DNA of 64,000 nucleotides from contig QCFH01000001.1 in assembly GCA_003278345.1 (NCBI GenBank), forward strand, positions 1 through 64,000, in the 5' to 3' direction. Position 1 is the stretch's first letter; every line of letters begins with the position of its first letter. This document shows positions 20,198 to 31,323 of the stretch, one piece after another. This stretch comes from Prochlorococcus sp. AG-363-C02. Lineage in GTDB: Bacteria; Cyanobacteriota; Cyanobacteriia; PCC-6307; Cyanobiaceae. Under the pieces are notes generated by a model. That model was given only the letters and a program-made list of their open reading frames with translations, ran no database searches and had not been told where the DNA came from. A program made the position numbers and the translations under genes.

Positions 20198-21958
20198 TCA
20201 AGAATTATTTGGCAACCCTACCATTTCAGCATTGCTTTTACCAGGGGGAACCATGGGGTAACAATTTTCATCTCTTCTAACATGTATATCTATCAAAGCG
20301 GGTCCTTTAGCATTTAAAGCTTCTTTTAATTTATTTTTTAATAAACTACGATCATCAATCAAATAACCTGATACTCCAAAAGAATTAGCCAAAGAAACAA
20401 AATCTGGTTCTCCTTTAAGCATATTAGTTGCTGAATATCGTTCATCATAAAATCTCTGCTGCCATTGTCTAACCATCCCTTGCCAATGATTATTTATAAT
20501 AATTATTTTTGTGTTTAGTTGATATTGAGAGATAGTCCCAAGCTCTTGAATATTCATAAGAATACTGGCATCTCCAGCAATACAAATAACTTGCTGATCT
20601 GGCAATGCTATTTGAACGCCTAAGGCAGCAGGTACCCCAAAACCCATAGTTCCCAATCCCGCGCTACTTATCCATTGCCGTGGTCCATTTCTTAAATACT
20701 GAGCAGCCCACATTTGATGCTGTCCAACATCAGTTGTTATATATGCGTTAGAAGCTAATTCTCTAACCTCTAATAAAACTTCTTGAGGATATATCTCACC
20801 CTGTTTAGGAGGAATTGAAAGAGGATATTTAACCTTCCATTCTTCTATTTGCTTTAACCATGCATCTGTAATTGGCTTTACTTCTCTTTTGTCACTAAGT
20901 TCAAGTAATTTCTCAAGGCTTACTGATAGATCGCCAAGCACTGCTACATCAGCTTTCCTGTTTTTATCTATTTCAGCAGGATCGACTTCAAAATGAACAA
21001 CTTTTGCACCTGGAGCGAAGGAATCTAATTTTCCAGTTACCCTGTCATCAAAACGAGCCCCTATAGCCACTAGTAAATCGCATCCCATAACCGCAAAATT
21101 TGCATATGCAGTTCCATGCATTCCCAACATGCCCACTGAAAGAGCATCCCTTTCATCAAAGGCTCCTTTTCCCATCAACGTTGTGGTGACAGGCAATCTA
21201 TAACGATTAGCAAGAGCAGAAAGACTTCCGTGCGCACTAGAAGAGATAACTCCTCCTCCGACATAAAGCAAAGGTCGCTTAGCTGTTTCAATTAAATCCA
21301 ATGCATTAGAAATAGATATCGAATCAGAAGAACACGGAGGTTTGAAACCAGCAGGAATAACCGAACTTGGTTCAACAGGTATATATTCAAATAATTCTTG
21401 ACCAACATCTTTAGGAATATCTACCAATACAGGTCCTGGTCTTCCAGAAGAAGCTATTAAAAATGCCTGAGCAATAACTGAAGCAATCTCTGAAGGGTCC
21501 CTAACTACCCAAGAATGTTTGACAATAGGCAAAGTAATCCCAAAAATATCTGTTTCTTGAAACGCATCAGTTCCAATAGCTGGTCGCGGCACTTGGCCGG
21601 TAATGACCACTAGAGGAACTGAATCCATTTGAGCAGTAGCAATTCCGGTAACTAAATTTGTTGCTCCTGGGCCAGAAGTTCCAAAGCATACACCCACCTT
21701 TCCTGTGGCTCTTGCATAGCCATCAGCTGCATGAGCTCCACCTTGCTCATGCCTAACTAAAATATGTTTTAACCAACCTTCTTTTTCTGCTTTGTAAACA
21801 GCATCATAAATAGGGAGGATTGCCCCTCCAGGATAACCAAAAACAGTATCAACTCCGTGACTTCGGAGGGAATCCATAAGAGCATCAGCCCCTAGAATAT
21901 GATTTTGCTCTTGATTCACTGAATCACCTAGACCTAAAGGTAAAGACGACAGGTTCAC
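20198..21958 (-). CDS. ilvB: Acetolactate synthase large (catalytic) subunit
   Basis: A 586-residue ThDP enzyme that condenses two pyruvates, or pyruvate and 2-oxobutyrate, in the first common step of branched-chain amino acid synthesis. The ThDP glutamate region ([20 protein letters not shown]), the central FAD-binding domain and the ThDP motif [14 protein letters not shown] with [12 protein letters not shown] are intact. The regulatory subunit ilvH is not in this window. No attenuator-like leader is evident in the 135-base gap on its 5' side. Confidence 0.96.
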   Translation of the reverse strand: MNLSSLPLGLGDSVNQEQNHILGADALMDSLRSHGVDTVFGYPGGAILPIYDAVYKAEKEGWLKHILVRHEQGGAHAADGYARATGKVGVCFGTSGPGATNLVTGIATAQMDSVPLVVITGQVPRPAIGTDAFQETDIFGITLPIVKHSWVVRDPSEIASVIAQAFLIASSGRPGPVLVDIPKDVGQELFEYIPVEPSSVIPAGFKPPCSSDSISISNALDLIETAKRPLLYVGGGVISSSAHGSLSALANRYRLPVTTTLMGKGAFDERDALSVGMLGMHGTAYANFAVMGCDLLVAIGARFDDRVTGKLDSFAPGAKVVHFEVDPAEIDKNRKADVAVLGDLSVSLEKLLELSDKREVKPITDAWLKQIEEWKVKYPLSIPPKQGEIYPQEVLLEVRELASNAYITTDVGQHQMWAAQYLRNGPRQWISSAGLGTMGFGVPAALGVQIALPDQQVICIAGDASILMNIQELGTISQYQLNTKIIIINNHWQGMVRQWQQRFYDERYSATNMLKGEPDFVSLANSFGVSGYLIDDRSLLKNKLKEALNAKGPALIDIHVRRDENCYPMVPPGKSNAEMVGLPNNS

Positions 21959-22093
21959 AGCAGAGAAACATTTAATCTTTTACGAATGCTATATGGACAA
22001 TGGTTGTTTTGGATGAAAAATACTTATTTAGAATAAAAAAATGATGTTATTCCTAAACACGATTTTTTAATTACTAAGTCAGAATGAAAAATT

Positions 22094-23269
22094 TCATAAT
22101 AATCCGAGGTAATGCAAAGGACCATTACCAATAATCAACTCTATAAAACAAATAAAAAATACAAACATTGCTACTCTCCCATTCCAGACTTCAGCACTAT
22201 TATTCCAACCCCATTGCCATTTCTCCTGTGGATAAAGCTTAACCTTGTCGGGAAGCCTTGAAGCAACATCAAGACTTATTTCAGAGCCGTTAAGACATGA
22301 AATCACTAAATCAGCAAGACCTTTAATAAATAACGGATTTGTATCTAAAGCCTTCACTCTTCTAAAATTAGATATTCCATTCTTTATAGCAATCTGTTTA
22401 TATTCAATATCAATTTCCTGAAGAGTTTCTATATGTTCACTAACAAAACTAATTGGAACAACAACCAATTCTTTTATGCCTTTTTTTCCTAAATCTTCTA
22501 ATACATTCTCTGTATATGGCTGAAGCCATTCCTCTGGACCGACTCGACTTTGATAAGAAAGAGTATAAGAAATGCTAAATCCTAAGTCTCTCTCTATTCT
22601 ATCAATAATCAAAATAGAACAATCCTGTATTTCATCTCTATAGGGATCTCCAGCTTCTTCCACATAACTTTTTGGAACACCATGCGCTGTAAAACAAATG
22701 TGAGCATTTTTTGGTGAAGAACAAGCCAAAATTTCATCTTGAATTAACTCAGCCATAGACCTTATATATCCATCATTATCAAACCAACTTCGAATGCACT
22801 TTATAGATATTTTTTCAAAAGAATCATCTGCTTCAATTAATCTTCTAAGTTCTCTAAAACTTGATCCACTTGTACTTATTGAAAAATGTGGATATAGAGG
22901 AAGAGCTACAACCTCATTAATATTATCTGCCTTGAGATCTTCTACAGCTGATTCAGTGAAGGGATGCCAATATCTCATGGCAACATAACTTGTTGCATTA
23001 ATGCCTCTTTTTCTAAGTTCACTTTGCAATTCTCTAGCCTGTTGTTCAGTAATCCTTCTAAGAGGAGAACCCCCTCCAATTGCTTGATAAGCCTTTTGGG
23101 ATTTCGAACTTCTAAGAGTACTTATAAACCATGCCAAAGGCTTTTGAAATATGGGTATGGGCAGTCGAATTATCTCTGGATCTGAGAAAAGATTGTATAG
23201 AAATGGTCCTACATCCTTAATTCTTTCTGGCCCTCCAAGATTCATTAAAAGGATGCCGACACGAGTCAT
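22094..23269 (-). CDS. hemH: Ferrochelatase with C-terminal chlorophyll a/b-binding-like helix
   Basis: Ferrochelatase (391 aa) inserts Fe2+ into protoporphyrin IX to form haem. The N-terminus [25 protein letters not shown], the active-site histidine in [19 protein letters not shown] and the conserved [16 protein letters not shown] are visible. After about residue 345 comes a HLIP-like tail ([20 protein letters not shown]) with the ExxNGR chlorophyll-binding motif and one membrane helix. This tail is typical of cyanobacterial and plastid ferrochelatases, where it is tied to dimerisation and control at the haem/chlorophyll branch. Confidence 0.97.
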   Translation of the reverse strand: MTRVGILLMNLGGPERIKDVGPFLYNLFSDPEIIRLPIPIFQKPLAWFISTLRSSKSQKAYQAIGGGSPLRRITEQQARELQSELRKRGINATSYVAMRYWHPFTESAVEDLKADNINEVVALPLYPHFSISTSGSSFRELRRLIEADDSFEKISIKCIRSWFDNDGYIRSMAELIQDEILACSSPKNAHICFTAHGVPKSYVEEAGDPYRDEIQDCSILIIDRIERDLGFSISYTLSYQSRVGPEEWLQPYTENVLEDLGKKGIKELVVVPISFVSEHIETLQEIDIEYKQIAIKNGISNFRRVKALDTNPLFIKGLADLVISCLNGSEISLDVASRLPDKVKLYPQEKWQWGWNNSAEVWNGRVAMFVFFICFIELIIGNGPLHYLGLL

Positions 23270-23341
23270 TAAGAAAAAGTCCTAATAAGGGGTTGAGTTT
23301 AACGCTTATCGACGTCAATGTACCTGTAACTATTGAAACCA

Positions 23342-24496
23342 ATGAATTTTAAAAATGAACTATTGGATATCAATCAAAATCTTGCTGCTAGAGGAGTCAA
23401 GCTTCGTATAGAGCAACGAGGCAACAAACTCAACTTAAGAGGACCATTACCTTGTCAAAATAATCCCAAGCAAATTAAGAACCAACGTATAAGTTTAGGT
23501 TTAAATACAACCATAGAAGGACTTAAACAAGCAGAAAAAACAATAAATTTTCTTTTTTTGCAAATTGAGCATGACCAATTCGATTGGAAAAACTGGTCTG
23601 TCAAGAAAAAGCAGAATTCTTATAAAGATAATCAAGCTAATATCCAAAAAGCAATAAAAGAATTTAAATTATATTTCTTCAATGATCCCGCTAAAAGCAA
23701 TTCCAAAGCTGGAGCAAAAACTAATTGGAATTCGGCTTATCTTCCTTATTTTCGAAGAATGGAATATATTGCAAAAGAAAATAATAATATTCTAACTAAA
23801 GGTTTATTTCTTAAGACTTTGTCTAGTTATTCAGAGAATAGTAGAAGCAGGAAGCAATGTGGAACAACACTTAAAGCATTAGCAAATTATATTAATTTGA
23901 AATTACCTGATAATTGGAAAGAGATATCGGACGGTTATGGATTGCATAAAGCACAGTTTAGGAAGTTACCTAGCGATAGTAGTATTATTAATACATATAG
24001 CCTAATACCTAATCCTAAATGGCAATTAGTCTATGGACTAATGGCAACATATGGTCTAAGAAATCATGAAGTATTTTTCTGTGATCTGTCATGCTTAAAT
24101 GACAATGAAGATAAAATTATAAGAGTATTTCCAAATACAAAAACTGGCGAGCATCAAGTATGGCCTTTTCATCCTGAATGGATAAATCTATTTAAGCTAA
24201 ATAAACTTCAAACCAATTCAAATCCTCTGCCAAATATAAATACTGATCTAAGTTCAACAACCCTTCAGAATATAGGTAGGAGAGTATCAGAACAATTTAG
24301 AAGATACAATCTCCCAATTACACCATATGATCTAAGGCATGCATGGGCAGTCAGAACCATACATATAGGTCTTCCTGATACAATTTCCGCTAGGATGATG
24401 GGGCATTCAGTTGCTATTCATACTCAAACTTATCATCATTGGATCACTAGAAGGGACCAACAGGAAGCTGTTGACAAAGCATTAAATAAAGAATAA
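23342..24496 (+). CDS. Stand-alone tyrosine recombinase (integrase-like)
   Basis: A protein of about 384 residues with a basic N-terminal part, a SAM-like core-binding region (about 105-195) and a C-terminal tyrosine-recombinase domain. The candidate active site comprises Arg in YGLRNHEVFF, Lys in PNTKTGEH, the box YDLRHAWAVR, MMGHS and the nucleophile in QTYHHWI. The residue that is usually His before LRH is Tyr. No phage, att site or cassette is visible nearby. The ATG at 23342 is preferred over a TTG at 23333. It is divergent from hemH, and cobO follows 43 bases later. Confidence 0.85.
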   Translation: MNFKNELLDINQNLAARGVKLRIEQRGNKLNLRGPLPCQNNPKQIKNQRISLGLNTTIEGLKQAEKTINFLFLQIEHDQFDWKNWSVKKKQNSYKDNQANIQKAIKEFKLYFFNDPAKSNSKAGAKTNWNSAYLPYFRRMEYIAKENNNILTKGLFLKTLSSYSENSRSRKQCGTTLKALANYINLKLPDNWKEISDGYGLHKAQFRKLPSDSSIINTYSLIPNPKWQLVYGLMATYGLRNHEVFFCDLSCLNDNEDKIIRVFPNTKTGEHQVWPFHPEWINLFKLNKLQTNSNPLPNINTDLSSTTLQNIGRRVSEQFRRYNLPITPYDLRHAWAVRTIHIGLPDTISARMMGHSVAIHTQTYHHWITRRDQQEAVDKALNKE

Positions 24497-24539
24497 TTTT
24501 ATTAACCTAGAATTGAATTAATACCTAGTAAAATAAGCC

Positions 24540-25232
24540 ATGGAAATCAAATTGATTGAAGAAGAAACATCATTAGATGACTTAGATCAAGAATCAAAAG
24601 CTCTAGGCATGGGTGGATTTTCAGTTACTGAGAGTGATGAAATAAAATATAAGGAACGTATGAAGCGAAGGAAAGAGGTACAAAGCAAAAGAGTTAAAGA
24701 AAGAGATTTAGAAAAGGGCCTGATAATTGTTTTCACGGGACAAGGTAAAGGCAAGACAACGGCTGCTCTAGGAATGGCATTAAGGACCTTGGGTCACGGG
24801 GAAAATGTAGCCATTGTTCAATTTATAAAAGGAGGGTGGGATCCAGGGGAATCCAAGGCTCTCAAGGTTTATGGAAATGCTTTAAAATGGCATTCTTTTG
24901 GCGAAGGTTTTACCTGGGAAACTCAAAACAGAGAAAGAGATCAAGAACTTACACACAAAGCTTGGGAGAAATCAATTTTATATCTTTCTAATCCTGATTA
25001 TAAACTAGTTATACTTGATGAGATCAACATAGCTATTAAACTAGGATACATTTCATTAGCTGAGGTTCTCAGTTCAATTAAAACCAGACCTGCCTTAACA
25101 CATGTTGTTTTAACTGGCAGAGGAGCAAAGAAAGAGCTTATAGATATATCCGATCTAGTAACGGAAATGAATTTAATGAAGCATCCTTTTCGAGAGCAGG
25201 GTGTTAAGGCCCAGAGAGGTGTCGAATTTTAA
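24540..25232 (+). CDS. cobO: Cob(I)yrinic acid a,c-diamide adenosyltransferase
   Basis: CobO/BtuR (230 aa) adenosylates the corrin cobalt during B12 or pseudo-B12 synthesis, using ATP. The P-loop FTGQGKGKTTAALGMALRTLG begins near residue 65, and VILDEINIAIKLGYIS and VVLTGRGAKKELIDISDLVTEM are typical. The first 60 or so residues are a charged extension (ERMKRRKEVQSKRVKERDLEKG) before the domain; the family has a shorter one of this kind. Together with cobK at 44408 it indicates a working corrinoid pathway. Confidence 0.95.
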   Translation: MEIKLIEEETSLDDLDQESKALGMGGFSVTESDEIKYKERMKRRKEVQSKRVKERDLEKGLIIVFTGQGKGKTTAALGMALRTLGHGENVAIVQFIKGGWDPGESKALKVYGNALKWHSFGEGFTWETQNRERDQELTHKAWEKSILYLSNPDYKLVILDEINIAIKLGYISLAEVLSSIKTRPALTHVVLTGRGAKKELIDISDLVTEMNLMKHPFREQGVKAQRGVEF

Positions 25233-25406
25233 ATCTTTCTAAGAAATAATTTCCTTCTCAAAATCATCTTTGAATTTCAAACAAGCGCTTAATAAAAATA
25301 ACACCAGTTAAGATTTAAAAATAAGTGTTCGTTCTCACTAATAAACCTAAATAAATTTCATGCGAACCAAAAATCTCTTGCTACTGTCATTGAGATATTA
25401 ATACTT

Positions 25407-26120
25407 ATGGCTTACTCACGTGTCCTGATAAAACTTAGTGGTGAGGCCCTAATGGGACAAAAGCCTTATGGAATAGACCCAGAAATAGTCCAAGCAATTG
25501 CTGAAGATGTATCTAAGGTAGTTCACAATGGAACCCAATTGGCAATTGTAGTTGGAGGAGGAAATATATTTCGAGGGCTAAAAGGTTCTGCGGCAGGGAT
25601 GGATAGAGCTACTGCTGATTATGTAGGAATGTTAGCAACAGTAATGAATGCAATTACTCTTCAAGATGGATTAGAAAGAGCCGGAGTTCCAACAAGAGTT
25701 CAAACAGCTATTGAAATGCAACAGATAGCTGAGCCCTATATAAGACGAAGGGCAATTAGACATCTTGAGAAAGGTAGAGTTGTTGTTTTTGGAGGAGGTT
25801 GTGGAAATCCATTCTTCACTACAGACACAACATCAGCATTGCGTGCAGCTGAAATAAATGCCGATGTAATCTTTAAAGCTACAAAAGTTGATGGTGTATA
25901 TAACAAAGATCCAAAGAAATATCCTGATGCCGTGAAGCATGAATCTTTATCTTTTCAAGATGTATTAAGTCATGAAATTGCTGTGATGGATAGCACAGCA
26001 ATTGCACTTTGCAAAGACAACAATATTCCTATTGTTGTCTTTAACATTTTTGAGCCTGGAAATATTAACAAAGCAGTTGGAGGAGAGAATATAGGCTCGC
26101 GTATTTCTAATTCAGGATAA
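25407..26120 (+). CDS. pyrH: UMP kinase
   Basis: Bacterial UMP kinase (237 aa) phosphorylates UMP to UDP. The amino acid kinase opening [45 protein letters not shown] and the DGVYNKDP loop are all present. The 174-base gap upstream probably carries its promoter. frr follows 50 bases later in the same direction, the common pyrH-frr pair. Confidence 0.97.
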   Translation: MAYSRVLIKLSGEALMGQKPYGIDPEIVQAIAEDVSKVVHNGTQLAIVVGGGNIFRGLKGSAAGMDRATADYVGMLATVMNAITLQDGLERAGVPTRVQTAIEMQQIAEPYIRRRAIRHLEKGRVVVFGGGCGNPFFTTDTTSALRAAEINADVIFKATKVDGVYNKDPKKYPDAVKHESLSFQDVLSHEIAVMDSTAIALCKDNNIPIVVFNIFEPGNINKAVGGENIGSRISNSG

Positions 26121-26170
26121 GCTTGTATTTATAATTTTTCACTCCTTACCAAACACCTTATATAAATCTA

Positions 26171-26719
26171 ATGACTATCAAAGAAGTCGAATTAAACATG
26201 CAAAAATCGGTTGAAGCATCTCAAAGAAACTTTAACACTATAAGAACTGGTAGAGCTAATACGTCACTTTTAGATCGTTTAACCGTTGAATATTATGGAG
26301 CGGATACACCTCTTAAATCACTAGCAACTATTGCAACCCCAGATTCACAAACAATTTCTATACAACCTTTTGACTTAGGTTCAATAGGCTTAATAGAAAA
26401 AGCTATCGCAATGAGCGATCTTGGTTTTACTCCTAATAATGATGGGAAAATTATTCGTATTAATATTCCACCTTTAACAGAAGAAAGAAGAAAGCAATTC
26501 TGCAAATTAGCTTCCAAATATGCAGAAGAAGCAAAGATAGCCCTTCGCAATATTAGAAGAGATGCAATTGAAAAGATAAAAGTAGCCGAAAAAGAAGGAG
26601 AGTTTTCAGAAGATCAAAGTCGAGATGAACAGGCTTCTATCCAGAAAATAACTGATAGATTTATCAATGAAATAGAAAATAATTTAGCTAAAAAGGAAAC
26701 TGAGATTCTTAAAGTTTGA
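26171..26719 (+). CDS. frr: Ribosome recycling factor
   Basis: RRF (182 aa) splits post-termination ribosomes with EF-G. The conserved N-terminal helix [24 protein letters not shown] and the late [23 protein letters not shown] are visible, and the length is typical. It follows pyrH and overlaps the next start by four bases (TTGA), which points to translational coupling with the FAD reductase. Confidence 0.97.
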   Translation: MTIKEVELNMQKSVEASQRNFNTIRTGRANTSLLDRLTVEYYGADTPLKSLATIATPDSQTISIQPFDLGSIGLIEKAIAMSDLGFTPNNDGKIIRINIPPLTEERRKQFCKLASKYAEEAKIALRNIRRDAIEKIKVAEKEGEFSEDQSRDEQASIQKITDRFINEIENNLAKKETEILKV

Positions 26720-27843
26720 ACCCTGATGATGTCCTAATTATTGGAGCTGGAGCTTCTGGATCTACTGCAGCTTTTCACTTGGCAAAAGAAGGTTTTCAAG
26801 TAAAGATCGTTGATAAATCCTCTGATTTCTTTTTAAAGCCTTGTGCTGGCGGCATGGCTGCTTCAGTGCAGAAATTCTTTCCGTTTTCTCTTGATCCAGT
26901 AATAGACGAAGTAATTACAAAAGTTAATTTCACTTGGTGTCTTTCTGACCAAGTTATCGCAGAACTTCCAGGCGACTCTCCATTTTGGATAGTCAAAAGG
27001 GAGAAACTTGATGCCTATATTTCAAATCGTGCTGCTGAGCAAGGAGCAAAACTACTGACTTCTTTTGAGGTAAAAGAGATCTATAGAAAGAACAATCTGT
27101 GGTTTGTTAAATCAAAAGATGATAGGCAAATCGCATCAAAGTGCATTGTTATTGCTAATGGATCAAGTTCTAGTTGGTCCAAAAAATTCAACCTTGGGCC
27201 CCAAAGACTGCATTATGCATCTACAACTTCAGTTAGATTAGAAGGGAATGGATTTCTTAAAAAAGGGACCTCAATATTCGACTTCGGCTTGGTCAAATAC
27301 GGATTTGCTTGGGCTTTTCCACTAAAAGATTCAGTTAATGTTGGTGTTGGTAGCTTTATTGGAAGTCATTCTGTAGAAAGTGAAAAAATCCTAACTAAAC
27401 TTCTACCTCACCTGGGGTTTGATCCAAATGGAGGGTTAAAGCAAAATTCAAACTTAAGAGTATGGAATGGTCATAGCAAGCTTCATGGAGAGGCTGTAGT
27501 AGCAGTTGGCGATGCAGCATCGTTATGTGATCCATTCCTAGCCGAAGGACTAAGACCTTCGATTATGAGCGGCTATGAAGCAGCTATACATATAAAAGAC
27601 TTACTAAAAGGCAATTCAAAAGACTTGAGTAAATACAGTGAATCAATGCGAATAAAATGGGGAAACTCAATGGCATGGGGAAGAAGGATCTCTCAGGTTT
27701 TCTATAGGTTCCCAAAAGTTGGCTATCAACTTGGAATTAAAAGACCAACTGCTCCTCAACGAATTGCTCAAATACTTTCAGGAGAAATGGGCTATGGAGA
27801 TATTGCACAACGCGTAATAAAAAGACTTCTTCTTCAAAAATAA
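26716..27843 (+). CDS. FAD-dependent oxidoreductase, geranylgeranyl reductase family
   Basis: A 375-residue flavoprotein with the Rossmann motif [19 protein letters not shown] at the N-terminus, [11 protein letters not shown] (a family CxGG-type region), and the second FAD block [27 protein letters not shown]. It belongs with the geranylgeranyl reductases that hydrogenate isoprenoid chains, but canonical ChlP is longer and this may be a paralogue. The start is a TTG overlapping the frr stop; no ATG precedes the Rossmann motif. Confidence 0.85.
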   Translation: MNPDDVLIIGAGASGSTAAFHLAKEGFQVKIVDKSSDFFLKPCAGGMAASVQKFFPFSLDPVIDEVITKVNFTWCLSDQVIAELPGDSPFWIVKREKLDAYISNRAAEQGAKLLTSFEVKEIYRKNNLWFVKSKDDRQIASKCIVIANGSSSSWSKKFNLGPQRLHYASTTSVRLEGNGFLKKGTSIFDFGLVKYGFAWAFPLKDSVNVGVGSFIGSHSVESEKILTKLLPHLGFDPNGGLKQNSNLRVWNGHSKLHGEAVVAVGDAASLCDPFLAEGLRPSIMSGYEAAIHIKDLLKGNSKDLSKYSESMRIKWGNSMAWGRRISQVFYRFPKVGYQLGIKRPTAPQRIAQILSGEMGYGDIAQRVIKRLLLQK

Positions 27844-27907
27844 ATGTAAATTATATTAAATAATTAAATTTAAATTTAATATCAATCGTATTAATTACAG
27901 TAATTTA

Positions 27908-28912
27908 TTAAGCACTAACTGGAACATTTGTATTCTTTTCAATCAAACAAAGTCTATCCTTTAACTGCATTTCCAACTGTTCAATTGCCTTAGCAAAATT
28001 AACAATTCCTTCTTTAAGTTTTTCATCGGCCATTTGATCAAGCTCAAGCATCCTCTTAAACTCAACTTCATTTAAATAAACTTTATCCTGTGCAGCAAAT
28101 GGCTCACTTGCATCTAGTCTTCTATTTAAATCTTCGTTTGTATTCTCTAATTGTTTAAGCAATTTAGGCGAAATCGTAAGTAAATCGCAACCTGCAAGTT
28201 CAATTATTTCATCAATATTTCTAAAGCTTGCTCCCATTACTTCTGTCTTATAATTATGAAACTTATAATAATTAAATATTTTAGTAACAGATATCACACC
28301 TGGATCTTCAGCTCCAGTATATGAATCTTTTCCTGTTTTACTCTTATACCAGTCAAGAATTCTACCTACAAATGGAGAAATAAGAGTAACATTTGCTTCA
28401 GCACATGCTATGGCCTGCGAAAATCCAAATAGAAGAGTTAAGTTGCAATGAATTCCTTCTTTTTCAAGAACCTCTGCAGCCTTAATTCCTTCCCAAGTAG
28501 ATGCAATCTTAATTAATATTCTTTCCTTATCAATCCCAATTTCTTCATAAAGTTGGATTATCTTTCTAGCCTTTTTAATAGTAGCTTCCTTATCAAAGCT
28601 AAGACGAGCGTCAACTTCAGTTGAAACTCTTCCAGGTATAAGCTGCAGAATTTCCTTCCCAAAAGTAACACATATTTCATCTAGAGCTTCATCAATAACT
28701 TCTTGTGTTGAAGCAAAAGATCCAACCCTTTTTCTTGAAGAGAGTAGAGATTGATCAATTAAATTCTGATAAGCAGGTATTTGAGCTGCAGCAAGTATTA
28801 AAGAAGGATTTGTAGTTGCATCTATTGGCTTAAAAGTTCTTATGGCCTCAAGATCACCTGTATCAGCAACTACAACTGTCATTTCTGAAAGTTGTTCAAG
28901 AAGATTTGCCAT
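27908..28912 (-). CDS. tal: Transaldolase
   Basis: Transaldolase (334 aa) moves a dihydroxyacetone unit between sugar phosphates in the pentose phosphate pathway. The N-terminal [19 protein letters not shown] and the Schiff-base lysine block [24 protein letters not shown] are typical of the long TalB-like class. It is convergent with the FAD reductase. The 64-base gap between them is almost pure AT and includes a weak palindrome (ATTAAATTT/AAATTTAAT) rather than a clear terminator. Confidence 0.97.
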   Translation of the reverse strand: MANLLEQLSEMTVVVADTGDLEAIRTFKPIDATTNPSLILAAAQIPAYQNLIDQSLLSSRKRVGSFASTQEVIDEALDEICVTFGKEILQLIPGRVSTEVDARLSFDKEATIKKARKIIQLYEEIGIDKERILIKIASTWEGIKAAEVLEKEGIHCNLTLLFGFSQAIACAEANVTLISPFVGRILDWYKSKTGKDSYTGAEDPGVISVTKIFNYYKFHNYKTEVMGASFRNIDEIIELAGCDLLTISPKLLKQLENTNEDLNRRLDASEPFAAQDKVYLNEVEFKRMLELDQMADEKLKEGIVNFAKAIEQLEMQLKDRLCLIEKNTNVPVSA

Positions 28913-28967
28913 AATCCAACCTTTCTCTTTTTATTAAATTTAGCGATATTCCATTAATATTTCATCC

Positions 28968-30791
28968 TTATATATTCCTTTCCACAGGCTTAGTTTTTTC
29001 TGGATAGGAATTAAATGAAGAGTCTACAGGCAATAGTTTTTCTATCACTATCAAACTTTCAATGATTTTTTTAGCTACCGGGACAGCTACTGTAGAACCA
29101 TAAGCATAGGGTTTTCGAGGGCCGTCAACAGCTACTAGAACAACAAACTTTGGATTTTCTATGGGCAAGATAGCGACAAAACTACAAATCTTTGAAGTAT
29201 ATGTTCTTCCATCTTCAGCCTGATCAGAAGTCCCTGTCTTCCCTCCTATTCGGTAATTATCGATTTTAAGACCTTTCCCGCTACCTTCTTCAACAACAGA
29301 TTCCATCCAACTCAAAACTGTTTTTGTAACTTTCGGATCTAAAATATTCATTTCTGATCGTTCGGAGGGATCAATTGATTCATCATTAAGACTCTTTTTA
29401 ATATGAGGGTTAACTAAATATCCACCATTTGCAATCACAGCATGCAATTGAGCTAATTTTAGAGGTGTCACAGAAAAGCCCTGCCCATATGAAGCAACTG
29501 CTGGGTGAATAGGTTGTTTTACAAACAAATCTTTCTCTTTCAAATAACCAGGGACAGCTCCAGGCAAATCTGTATCCAATGTTTCATTTATTCCTAACAA
29601 ATTTAACCATTCCCAATATTTTAATGGGTCTAGTTTTTGCATAGTGTTTACCATCGCTACATTACTTGACACCTGAAGGACCTCAGCGAAATCTAAAAGT
29701 CCATTCGGTTCCTTATTCCAATTAGTTAAGGGCCATCCACCTACATTTACAATGCCTGAGTCATAGACCGTTCCTGTTGGTTGAATAACTCCTTCTTGTA
29801 ATGCCAAAGCTAGATTTATAGGCTTAAATGTTGACCCAGGTTCAAACAATTCTTGAATGGACCACTCTTTATATCGAACAGGCTCATACTCCCAATACTT
29901 ATTTGGATCATAGGTAGGAGCAGAAGCTAGTGCTAATAGCTCTCCATTTTCGACATTCATTACTATTGCTACACCTTTCTTCGCTTTCCACTCTTTCAAC
30001 TGATTTCTTAATGCATTTAGAGCTACTTCTTGGAGTCTTGCATCAAGAGTTAGTTGTAATTGAATATTATCTACTGCAAAAACACCAGGTTCTATATCAT
30101 TAGGCAAAGGAGTTCCATCTCTTCCGAATCTATAGCTTCTGGACTTTTCACTAAAAGATAAATCAGTATCAAAACTTAGCTCAAGTCCAGCCTGAGGTAC
30201 GCGATCGTAATCTAAAAACCCCACTAAATTAGAAACCAAGTCATCTTGCGGATAAATTCTTTGCGGATATGCTTCTAGATCCAACCCATCAATACGAAGA
30301 TTAAGTATTTTTGATGCAATATCCGATTTCAATCCTTCAATCAACTTCACACTCAGTCCTGCTTCTTGACGATATAAAAATCTAATCAGATTCTTATTTG
30401 TTATAGGCAGTAATCCTTCAAGCTTATTTGCTACCTCTTCAGGACTTCTAATAACACCTTTAGTATCTCCAGGGAACCTGAATCTTCCAGGGTCAACGTA
30501 TAAAGTAAACCTTTTTTCATCAAAGGCAAGTAACCTACCTCGACGATCAACGATAGAACGTCTCTTTCCAAGAGGTTCAACCTTTTTTGTTTGATTTTCA
30601 CGAGCCTTACTTTCAAGCACATACCCTTGAATTAATTGTAAGTAAGCAACTCTAGTCATCAATCCTATAAGAGCCAAAAATAGAATAGAAAATGCAAGTT
30701 TTAGTCTATAAGGAGGTATTGGGGAAAGCGGGGCAACACTGAATCTTTTATTTAAAGGGATATCAGATCTATTTTTTCTTCTAATGGGCAT
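28968..30791 (-). CDS. ftsI: Peptidoglycan D,D-transpeptidase FtsI (PBP2-like)
   Basis: A 607-residue class B penicillin-binding protein that cross-links septal peptidoglycan. One N-terminal membrane anchor (LKLAFSILFLALIGLMTRVAY) precedes a dimerisation domain, then the transpeptidase with the SxxK box GSTFKP, SSNVAMV (SxN) and the KTG box GGKTGTSDQ. Its start ATG overlaps the stop of the preceding small membrane gene at base 30791, which fits an ftsL-ftsI arrangement. Confidence 0.95.
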   Translation of the reverse strand: MPIRRKNRSDIPLNKRFSVAPLSPIPPYRLKLAFSILFLALIGLMTRVAYLQLIQGYVLESKARENQTKKVEPLGKRRSIVDRRGRLLAFDEKRFTLYVDPGRFRFPGDTKGVIRSPEEVANKLEGLLPITNKNLIRFLYRQEAGLSVKLIEGLKSDIASKILNLRIDGLDLEAYPQRIYPQDDLVSNLVGFLDYDRVPQAGLELSFDTDLSFSEKSRSYRFGRDGTPLPNDIEPGVFAVDNIQLQLTLDARLQEVALNALRNQLKEWKAKKGVAIVMNVENGELLALASAPTYDPNKYWEYEPVRYKEWSIQELFEPGSTFKPINLALALQEGVIQPTGTVYDSGIVNVGGWPLTNWNKEPNGLLDFAEVLQVSSNVAMVNTMQKLDPLKYWEWLNLLGINETLDTDLPGAVPGYLKEKDLFVKQPIHPAVASYGQGFSVTPLKLAQLHAVIANGGYLVNPHIKKSLNDESIDPSERSEMNILDPKVTKTVLSWMESVVEEGSGKGLKIDNYRIGGKTGTSDQAEDGRTYTSKICSFVAILPIENPKFVVLVAVDGPRKPYAYGSTVAVPVAKKIIESLIVIEKLLPVDSSFNSYPEKTKPVERNI

Positions 30792-31228
30792 TAGTAGCCA
30801 TTTGCAATTGGGTAGAAGGCAGAAGAGAAATTCTCTCTAATATATTCGATGAAGTCTTGAATTGGTCTTTTTTCTATATATTTTGGTTTGTCCAAGTAAA
30901 TCAAATGAGATGACTTAGTTATAACCATAGATTGAGGATAAGATGCACTCTTAAGAAAATATCTTTCTAAAATTGCTGTAGACTCCTCAAGTCTATTAGA
31001 AAGGTCTCTAGTAAGTTGCAACCTAGAAAAGTTTAATGTCCATAAATGTTGTGAATGCAAAGCAAATGCTGTCATTACAGCGCCCGAAAAAAGTACTCCT
31101 ACAAGAGCACCATCAACACTCTTATGTAATGCCGAAATTAATGGATATTTTCTAAGAGTTTTTGAATTAGGGAAATAATCTTTAAAAAAAGAATATGTCT
31201 TTTTAGAAAATTTACTGTTAGTAATCAA
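30791..31228 (-). CDS. Small single-pass membrane protein upstream of ftsI (FtsL candidate)
   Basis: A 145-residue protein with a basic cytoplasmic N-terminus, one membrane helix (ALVGVLFSGAVMTAFAL, about 41-57) and a helical region after it (LQLTRDLSNRLEESTAILERYF). The topology and position directly before ftsI, with overlapping stop and start, match FtsL in many bacteria, but the sequence is not recognisably FtsL. A divisome role is inferred from context. Confidence 0.75.
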   Translation of the reverse strand: MITNSKFSKKTYSFFKDYFPNSKTLRKYPLISALHKSVDGALVGVLFSGAVMTAFALHSQHLWTLNFSRLQLTRDLSNRLEESTAILERYFLKSASYPQSMVITKSSHLIYLDKPKYIEKRPIQDFIEYIRENFSSAFYPIANGY

Positions 31229-31323
31229 TTGTAATTTTCAATTATCTAAGCAAGCTTGTTATAGCCACGTTTATTAATGAAGTCAATCTATAAATAGCTA
31301 CTTCTATATAGTAATGATCAAAG

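Noticed and set aside
23342-24496. Prophage or integrative island marked by the recombinase
   Set aside because: The neighbours on both sides are core metabolic genes, and no phage genes, tRNA or flanking repeats are visible.
27844-27907. Terminator between the FAD reductase and tal
   Set aside because: Only an AT-only palindrome is present, too weak and unspecific to call.
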